Of a stretch of DNA of 39,406 nucleotides, positions 1-8,800 are shown one piece after another (position 1 is the stretch's first letter; the number at the start of each line of letters is the position of its first letter). Source of the stretch: Thermoplasmatota archaeon (GTDB lineage: Archaea > Thermoplasmatota > E2 > UBA202 > JdFR-43). The DNA is taken from assembly GCA_029259055.1 (NCBI GenBank), contig JAPDJP010000019.1:1-39406 (forward strand). The letters are read 5' to 3'. A program made the position numbers and the translations under genes. Under the pieces are notes generated by a model. It saw only the letters and a list, made by a program, of their open reading frames with translations, had not been told where the DNA came from and made no database searches.

Positions 1-127
1 AAATACAAATGTAATAGTATATGCTGGTGAGGAATGCAAGCATTACATTGAATACTATGCAGTAGATGACCTAGGAAATGCATGTCCAATACACAATCAG
101 ACATTCTACGTAGATGATACACCACCA
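1..127. repeat. Direct repeat copy A (127 bp, runs off the left edge)
   Basis: Bases 1-127 are identical to 796-922. The offset of 795 bp is 265 codons, so the reading frame is kept. The copy may extend beyond the left edge. It covers the second half of an Ig-like module, up to the DDTPP boundary. Confidence 0.95.
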
Positions 128-2731
128 GTAATTGAAAAAGAATATGGAGAACCCAAGTATGAAAAGGGTGGTACAGCAACAATATACTTCCTATCCGAGA
201 ACTTCACAGCTGGAGTACCACCACCAGGATGGACTCAGGAAGAAGCAGGAGAATGGACACAAAGTTCAACAAATTATGCTGGAGGAGAAGCACCAGAAGC
301 TGATCTATACTGGTGGAATATCTGGGGAGATTACGCCTACTTAGAATCAGTAGCAGTAGATACATCAAGTGCAGCAACATTATTCTTAGAATTCAAGTCA
401 TACATAGATGATTATGCTGGTGGATATAACTGTACAGTATATGTAAGAAAGGATGCAACAGATACATGGCATGATATAACACCATGGACAAATCCAATTT
501 CGGGAGATGTTGGACCAGCTACATACGTGGTTGATATAACACCATACATAGGTACAGCAACACAGGTAAGATTTGAATTTGATGGAGATGCATATGATAT
601 AAATGATTGGTTCCTTGATGACGTAATGATTTATGGAGAAGTTCCTGGTGGAGGAGTAGATACATATATTACAACGTCAACACCAATATATCTGAATGCA
701 ACAGATGCTGGAGAATGTGCAGTTGGAAGCTACATAATATACTACCGCATATGGAATGAGAATACTGGATGGTCAGCATGGCAGGCTGGATTGCCAAATA
801 CAAATGTAATAGTATATGCTGGTGAGGAATGCAAGCATTACATTGAATACTATGCAGTAGATGACCTAGGAAATGCATGTCCAATACACAATCAGACATT
901 CTACGTAGATGATACACCACCAACATCAATAAAAGAAGTGGGTATGCCTAACTATATGGATTATTATGTAAAGACAACAACACCAATATGGATAAATGTA
1001 ACAGAGGATTACACCGATGCAAATACATGTGACGTAGGAGCTAAGGAAATAACCTATGAGATTTGGTGGGACAGCAACGGAGACGGCGTCGTTGATACAG
1101 TGGTTGAGTCTGCTACAGTAGAAGATAATTCAGCAGATGACCTGAATCCAGACTTTGGAGAAATAAGCATCGTACTTTATCTTGGAGAAGAGTGTTATCA
1201 TGAAATCTGGTGGTATAGCGCTGATTATCTCGGAAATGCAGAAGCATGGAATATGCAACCACATGAAGTTGATGAAACACCGCCAGTTATAACAAAAGAA
1301 GTTGGACAACCACACGTAGAAGTTGACCCAACCACATACTATGTAAGCAGTGCTACACCAATCTGGCTAAATGCAACAGACGAGAAATCGGGTGTTTATA
1401 ACTTCAGCTATAGAATATGGTATAATGGCACATGGACACCATGGAATGACGTGCCAGGTACATCTATAATGATCACATTACCAGAAGAATGTGAGCATAT
1501 AATAGAAGCAAGAGCATGGGATAACATTGGTAATTACGGCTATGATCCTATAACAGTATATGTTGACAATACACCACCAGTTACAAATATTAGCTGGACA
1601 TATAGCACTGATTCCTTATTGAGTCCAATTGCTACAATAACAATTACCGCAACAGACTATGGATGTAATGGTGGTGCATGGGATAATACAATATACTGGA
1701 GAATTGATGGAGGCGTTATCCATTCAAAGAAAGCCAATATCGTCACTCTCCATATAACAGAGTCGGGCATCCACACAATTGAGTATTGGGCTGTTGATGG
1801 AGTAGGAAATGAAGAAACACCACATCACATGGTTACCATTGCGATAGATGCAACACCACCTGTAACGCACATTGTGTTCGATCCAGAAGGCATCTATGAG
1901 GATGGATGGTGGTATATAACTCCAGATACAAAGATCCTATTCAATGCAACTGATGGAGAATCAGGAGTAGCAGAAACAAGATACAGAATAACTAATATGG
2001 AGACAGAGGAGAAGACAGAATGGACAGTATATACCGGAGCATTCAAGCTAGATACAGGAGTGTACATGGTTGACTATTACAGCATTGACAATGTTGGAAA
2101 TGCGGAAACTGCAAAGACAGCCTATATTATAGTTAGTCAAGATCTTGCACCACTAACAATATGCAACGTGAATCCACCATTACCAAATGGAAATAATGAT
2201 TGGTACACAACAGATGTTACTGTTAGCTTTGATGCAATCGATAAGGATGGTGTGAAGGCAACATATTACAGAATAAATGAAGGCGAATGGAATGAATATG
2301 TTGCACCAATAACATTAGACAAAGAAGGAGTGTATACAATAGAATATTACAGTATTGACATTGTTGGACTCACTGAAGATGTAAAGAGTATAGTGATCAA
2401 GATTGATAAGACAGCTCCTGCAATTGAAATAGAGAAACCAAGGAATGCTCTCTATATCTTCGATAAGGAAGTGCTACCATGGGCTAAACCAATCATAATA
2501 GGCAAGATAACAATAAAAGCAACAGTATATGAGACAATAGAAACATCTGGAATGGATAAAGCATATCTAAAGATAGATGGTGAAGTCAGGAAGACATTTG
2601 ATAACGAGATAAGCTATACATGGAATGAATTTGCAATAGGAAGAAAAGAAATAAGCATTGTTGCATATGACAAAGCAGGAAACAAAGCAGTGAGAACAAT
2701 CGATGTAGTAATCTTTAACTTTGGCCTATAA
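1..2731 (+). CDS. Large secreted Ig-like repeat protein, 5'-truncated by the window
   Basis: The frame is open from base 2, so 909 residues are visible and the start lies upstream. The visible part begins in an Ig-like module and continues into a choice-of-anchor J (cleaved-adhesin-like) domain at about residues 57-217, with the typical PPPGW start and a DINDWFLDDV end. Six Ig-like modules of roughly 95 residues follow, most ending in a D-x-TPP boundary; the last ones resemble OmpL47-type repeats (YYRINEGEWNEY, YYSID). The final ~100 residues form a separate Ig-like domain shared with two other giant proteins here. There is no C-terminal transmembrane helix and no catalytic motif. Family knowledge suggests a cell-surface or secreted adhesin or structural protein; the substrate is unknown. 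It ends 105 bp before the next giant gene, which has its own promoter. Confidence 0.85.
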   Translation, partial: NTNVIVYAGEECKHYIEYYAVDDLGNACPIHNQTFYVDDTPPVIEKEYGEPKYEKGGTATIYFLSENFTAGVPPPGWTQEEAGEWTQSSTNYAGGEAPEADLYWWNIWGDYAYLESVAVDTSSAATLFLEFKSYIDDYAGGYNCTVYVRKDATDTWHDITPWTNPISGDVGPATYVVDITPYIGTATQVRFEFDGDAYDINDWFLDDVMIYGEVPGGGVDTYITTSTPIYLNATDAGECAVGSYIIYYRIWNENTGWSAWQAGLPNTNVIVYAGEECKHYIEYYAVDDLGNACPIHNQTFYVDDTPPTSIKEVGMPNYMDYYVKTTTPIWINVTEDYTDANTCDVGAKEITYEIWWDSNGDGVVDTVVESATVEDNSADDLNPDFGEISIVLYLGEECYHEIWWYSADYLGNAEAWNMQPHEVDETPPVITKEVGQPHVEVDPTTYYVSSATPIWLNATDEKSGVYNFSYRIWYNGTWTPWNDVPGTSIMITLPEECEHIIEARAWDNIGNYGYDPITVYVDNTPPVTNISWTYSTDSLLSPIATITITATDYGCNGGAWDNTIYWRIDGGVIHSKKANIVTLHITESGIHTIEYWAVDGVGNEETPHHMVTIAIDATPPVTHIVFDPEGIYEDGWWYITPDTKILFNATDGESGVAETRYRITNMETEEKTEWTVYTGAFKLDTGVYMVDYYSIDNVGNAETAKTAYIIVSQDLAPLTICNVNPPLPNGNNDWYTTDVTVSFDAIDKDGVKATYYRINEGEWNEYVAPITLDKEGVYTIEYYSIDIVGLTEDVKSIVIKIDKTAPAIEIEKPRNALYIFDKEVLPWAKPIIIGKITIKATVYETIETSGMDKAYLKIDGEVRKTFDNEISYTWNEFAIGRKEISIVAYDKAGNKAVRTIDVVIFNFGL
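796..922. repeat. Direct repeat copy B (127 bp)
   Basis: Identical to 1-127. The match stops sharply after the TPP codons, where copy A continues as GTAATT and copy B as ACATCA. The repeat unit would hold one Ig-like module plus one choice-of-anchor J domain. Confidence 0.95.
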
Positions 2732-2739
2732 CCCCCCTC
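2606..2739. repeat. Near-identical C-terminal patch, copy 1
   Basis: These 134 bp match 10946-11079 with only two mismatches. They cover the last 41 codons, the stop and 8 bases of the 3' flank. Upstream of 2606 the two genes are clearly similar only at protein level, so the identity has a sharp left boundary. Confidence 0.93.
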
Positions 2740-2778
2740 TCCCCCATTTTATAATTTATTAAAAAAATTTTTTGTCAT
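2732..2778 (+). terminator. Putative 3' end signal: C-rich tract then AT/T-rich tract
   Basis: Directly after the TAA stop come two C runs, then TTTTATAATTTATT and a run of seven A and six T. T-rich stretches are known to end archaeal transcripts. The preceding C-rich block is repeated after the other two giant genes in the window. No strong hairpin is seen. Its role as a terminator is inferred from position. Confidence 0.45.
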
Positions 2779-2836
2779 CTTTTGTCACACCAAAGCATTT
2801 TTATATCGATTCATAATATCATTTTGGAGGCAAAAA
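2771..2836 (+). promoter_or_regulatory. Promoter and leader of the giant C25 gene
   Basis: A TATA-like TTTTATAT lies at 2798-2805, centred about 35 nt before the ATG, and GGAGG lies at 2826-2830. The leader TTTGGAGGCAAAAAATG is identical at the 12737 gene, which has the same TATA-to-start spacing. Two TTTGTCA copies (2771-2777 and 2781-2787) sit exactly 10 bp apart just upstream of the TATA box, on one helix face. A related TTTGTGACAAA lies in the other promoter. An operator role is inferred. Confidence 0.55.
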
Positions 2837-5800
2837 ATGAAAGGCAAAGTAGTATCTTTAGCGGTTGTGTTAATGTTAGTGGGTTCTATTACAGCGATTC
2901 CAATAAGAGCCATGAACGACCCAAATACACTCACATACCCAATAAGTTTTTCTGGCATTGAAATAAAAGAAAAGGAAATAAAAGGAATGACTTTTACAGA
3001 GGTATTATTACCAGAAGTTCCAACAATAGGAAATCCTGGCGAACCCATGCTACCTGTAAAGTCCGTAGGTATCCTGCTACCGCCAGCAAAAGATATTGCT
3101 TATATTGAAGTGACACCTCTTTCCAGCATTCAAATACCCATAAATAATTATATTGCACCCGCGCCAGAGCCTGTTCCAATTGGTTATCCAGCACCTAAAA
3201 AATTAACAATAAACAAGGAAGTATATACAAGTGATGAACCTTACCCAAGAGAGATTTACCAAAACCTTGGTGTACAATATGCGAGAGGATTCCCAATATT
3301 AACATTAAATATTTTCCCAGTTCAATATATACCAGCACAAAATAAAATAATATTCCACCAAGATATAACAATAAAATTGCATTTAAAAGAGGGAAAAGTG
3401 AGTTCATTATATAGGGGACTAGGTGAAGACAAGGAATGGATAAAAAATCTCATAATCAATCCAGAGATAATAAACAGTTACCACGATGTACAGCCTATGA
3501 GTTATCCGGGAGGTATTTGTGATCCAGCAGATTCGTATGATTATGTCATTATAACGAGTGAAGCATTAAATGAGACAACAGGATATGAATACAATTGGAG
3601 CGATTTATTACAATCAAAAATAAGTAAAGGTTTGTCAGCAACAAAAGTTACCGTAGAGCAGATAGATGCTTGCCCAGATTACTGGAATACAACAAATCCT
3701 TTATTCAACGACACTCAATGCCATATAAGAGAATTTATAAGAGATGCTTATAGCGATTGGGGAGCCAAATATTTCCTATTAGGAGGAGATTGGGATGGCG
3801 TAGATAACCATGTGCCGTTTAGATATCTGTATGATGACCAATATGAATATATGAACATCCCATCTGACTATTATTACAGTCACTTGGACGGCAATTTCAA
3901 CGCGGATGAAGATAATTATTGGGGAGAAAATACAGACAATATAGATTTATATTCAGAGGTATTTGTTGGAAGAGTTCCAGTTGGAAACGCTGCAGAAGTT
4001 TCAGTATTTGTAAAGAAGACACTCGAATATGAAGCATATATGGACAAGGATTTCTTAGAAGAAGCGTGCATGTATGGAGGAAATTTGGGATGGGCGGTAA
4101 CATCCGCTGAATATAAAGAAGAAATTCATCATGGTTCAGCAAACTGGACAGGTTTCTATACATATGGCTTTGATGATTATAATGCAGCCAATCCAGGAAA
4201 TGAATATAATGTAACCTGTGTCTATTATGATTGGGGAGCATCCATACCAGACGATTACAAAAACAGAGTGAACAATGATTTAGTACATATTACAAATCAT
4301 TTGGGACATGGTAATCACTGGATCGCATTGGAGATGGATATTAGCGAGTTGGCAACCCTAACAAATACAAAATATTTCTTCGTATATTCTCAAGCTTGTG
4401 ATAGTGGTTCTTATGACGAAAATGCCCCAGATGATTGTGCAGTAGCTTTCCTATTATGTAACGTGACGTTAGAAGAACACGGAATATTTGCTGGAGTATT
4501 TAATACAAGATATGGTTGGGGTAATAGTGGAAGTACAAATGGAAGTAGCCAATGGTTAGATCGATTATTCTGGGACGCATTCTTCAACCCCTCCGCAGGA
4601 GGAAGCAATGAACTATATTGGCATTTAGGAGCAGCTTTTGAATATTCAAAAGATATGCATGCTCCATATATTGGATGGGATGTTCATAAATTCGTCCAAT
4701 ATGATAATCATCTATTCGGAGATCCAGAAGTTATGTTGCATAAGCCGTTAGTTGCTGAACATAATATTGGAATAACAAGTGTTGATGTGAATGACCATCT
4801 TCCACCAAATACAAATGTGACAATTAATGTAACATTGGTTAATAACGGTAATAATAGCTATCAGGAAGTGTGGGTTAGATTAAGAATAAATGGAACAGAA
4901 GTAGATAACCAAACCATTTATAATTTCACAAAGAATACATATAGACAGGTTACCTTGCATTGGGTTACGCCATCATCTGGTTGGTATGTTTTAACAGTAA
5001 ATGCAACAATTGGAGTTCCACCTGGTATTGTTGAAAATTATACTTTAGATAATGAAAAGAGCTTAGATGTTGTGATAGGTCCAGATATAGCGGTTATGGA
5101 TATAACGGCTCCAGACTACTTAGGAATAGGATATGCTCAACCAGTCAAAGCAACAATTGCAAATCTTGGAGTTACTGATGAGCCATCCATTACAATTCAA
5201 TTGATAGCTAATAATACAGTGGTTAATTCTACGGTAATATCATTAAATAGTGGAGAAAGTACAGAAGTTACATTTATGTGGGATGGGACAACATCAGGAG
5301 AAGGAATATATGATGTTATCATTCATGCAGTTCCTGTAGCTGGAGAGAGTTATTTGAAAAATCAAAATAAGAGCCATACAGTTGAAGTTTTCTATCCACA
5401 CGGATTGCTTTTGCTTGTTGATGATGATAATGATGATGAAGGAGAAGAGCCATATGAGAAATGGTATATAAATGCCATATATAAAGCCCACTGGGTCTTT
5501 GATTTATGGGATATTGATGATGATGGAGTGCCACCCGCAAGTTATATGTCCAATTATTCAGCGGTAATATGGGAAACAGGAGATACTGGTGATACTTTCG
5601 GTTGGGATTATTATCCAGCATTAGATGCAAGTGAGAGAGCGGCTATCCAAGATTATTTAACAAACTACTCAGGCAGATTATTCATTAGCGGACAAAATAT
5701 TGCTCAAGATGCACAAAATGAAGGATGGACAGATTGGTTAGCCACATATTTCCATGCTAATTTATCAACAACAGATACGGGTGTAGTTGATATGGAAGGA

Positions 5801-8800
5801 GTAACAGGAGATCCAATTGGGCATAATTTATCATTTATCATTGCTTCTGGAGACGGAGCTAACAATCAATATTCTCCAGACGGAATAGAAGCAACCGCGG
5901 ATGCGCAAACATCATTTATTTATGAAGGCACATCATATGAAGGAGCAGTTCATTACAGAGGCATATATTCAGTAGTATTCTTCTCATTTGGTTTTGAGGC
6001 AATATATGATTTTGCAACAAGAACAACGGTTATGCAAAGAGTACTCAATTGGTTAGTAGCAGAGCATGATATTGCTGTTTTAAGCTTAGATGTGCCGGAT
6101 TACGCGGTTCCGTCAACAACCATATATGTAAATGCAACCATTTTCAATGGAGGTATTAATCCAGAGAGTAATATATTAGTTAACTTTACTGTTGATGGAG
6201 TTGTTATGGATTCTGTTGTTATTCCTTCTCTAAATCCTGCACAATCCACAGTAGTAAGCTTTACTTGGACACCATCGGCTGGAGTATATACAGTTGGTGT
6301 AGAAGTGCAACCAGTGCCAGGAGAAAATATAACGATAAATAATCAATTATACAAGCAAGTTATAGTTGGCCCAGATATTGCAATTACTGGATACATAATT
6401 CATTATAAGGGAGATGTTGACTATCTCTTCTACGGAGAAAATCATACTATAACAGTAATGGTTAAAAATATGGGAGTAATAGATGTTAGCAATGTAGAAA
6501 TCCAGTTATTAGAAAATGGAAGCTTAGTAGATAGCAAAGTAATTTCCTTATCTGCAGGAGAATCCATTAATATTGATTTATATTGGACCCCATGGACTAC
6601 TGGATTAAGATTCGTAACGCTCCATGCTGTACCAGTAGCAGATGAATATATGGTAGCAAATAACTGGCTCAATACAACAGTTCTTGTCAAAAAGGTTCCA
6701 GATATGGAAATTGCTCCATTAAGTATCGTATATAGCATTGAGCAAGGTAATATAGAATCCACATATATAAATATCAGTAATGTAGGATATGGTGACCTAT
6801 ATTACAATATAACAACGAAAGCACCATCTATAGAAGAAGATTTTGATTCTCTATTCCCACCCGAAGGATGGGAGATAAAAGATTTAGGAGATGCAACAGG
6901 AGATAGTTGGCAAGTAACAAGTTATAATGCATATTCAGGAACTTATTCCGCATATGTACCATATGGACCATCTGGTATATTCCAGGATGAATGGCTAATT
7001 ACACCATTTATTACACTTCCATCAGATAATCCATACATATCCTTCTATCATATGGCGGATTGGGCAAGTTGGGATACTGCGCCTAATCATTTAATGATTT
7101 CCTTAGATGGTGTAACATGGACAGTTATCGGGGATTATTATTATGACAACGGAACATTACCAGAAGTTTGGACAGAGGAGAATATAAGCCTCGCTTCCTA
7201 TGCTGGTATGGCTGTTAAGTTTGCATGGCATTATCAGAGTGAGTATGGAGAAGACTGGTATATAGATGAAATAAAGGTGGGCAGTGATTCCGGCGTTATA
7301 TTTGAAGAGGGCTTTGAAGTATTCCCACCACCAGGATGGGAAAGATATGATTATGGTAGCTCAGGAGACGGATGGAATACAAATGACTGGCATTTATATT
7401 ATGACCCAACCTATGGATGGGTAGCAAGAGTATACTATTCTCCAGTTGAAAATCAAGACGAGTGGTTGGTTTCACCAATAATAGATTGTTCTGGAATGCA
7501 AGAAGTTTATCTCAGATTCTGGCATTATTGGCATACTGGTTTTACACCCGGTGCATATGGAAGTGTATATTTAAGCTTGGATGGCGGAGCAACATGGTCT
7601 ATAGAAATCGCCAATTTCACCTATCCAAATGACGATATAGGATATAAAGAATATAACATCACGCAGTGGGCAGCTGGACAGAGCCAAGTTAGAATAAGGT
7701 GGAGATATGTTGCATACAATGATTGGTGGTGGATGCTTGATAATATAGAAATAACTGGAAGTGCGAACTGGATCCAATGTTCTCCAAGTAGTGGAATAGT
7801 ATCTCCATTTGATTATCAGAATATTACCGTAACATTTGATGCTCGCTATTTAGAAGTTGGTACATATAATGCTTCAATTATTGTGGAAAGTAACGATCCT
7901 CATAGTTCATTAGGAAATGGAGGTCTTACTGTTACAATACCAGTTACATTAAATGTTACACCATTGCCTCATAATATAGGAATAATCGATGCAGAAATAC
8001 CGAATGTGGCTTATCTATATACTGCCACCCCAATAAATGCAACAATCAAGAATAAAGGAACAAATGATGAGAGCAATATACTTGTTGAGTTACTTATAGA
8101 CAATATAAGTATAGATAGCTATACTATACCATATTTAGCAGCTGGTGCCACAACTACAATAACATTTACATGGACTCCAACATCAAAAGGAATGCATGAA
8201 GTGCGTATTTATGCTCACCCAGTTGCTGGAGAAAATGTAACCTTGGATAACAATTACACAAAGCTTGTGGAAGTAAGAGGCAGACCAGCCATATGGGTTA
8301 GTCCGACAAGCTTTGACTTTGCTTTGCTACCGGGAGAGACTGTACAAGATACGTTAACAATAGGAAATGATATAGCCGCTACGGATAATTTAACATTCTA
8401 TATTGCATTGGCAGGTAATTATGGAGGCGGATGGATTGAACAGTGGAGTCATCAATGGGGAGACTCCGGGCATAGCCAGCATGCACAACCAATAGGAGAT
8501 ATTGATGAGGATGGAATAAACGAGATAATAATGGGTGGTTATGCAAGTGCAGGATGTCACATTTATTCATACAATGCTTCTGCTGGCACATATGAAGAAG
8601 AGTATTTCTGGACTTATCCAGGAGGATGGTATGACACACCATCTGGTTCATGTGTTATTGACTTAGATGATGATGGAGACTTAGAATTCGTAACATCCTG
8701 GGCTTATAGTGGACAAGATGGAATACATGCACATGATTGGGATGGAAGTAATTTAACAGAACTTGATTATGAGACAATTCCAGGAAGTTATATTGTTTTC

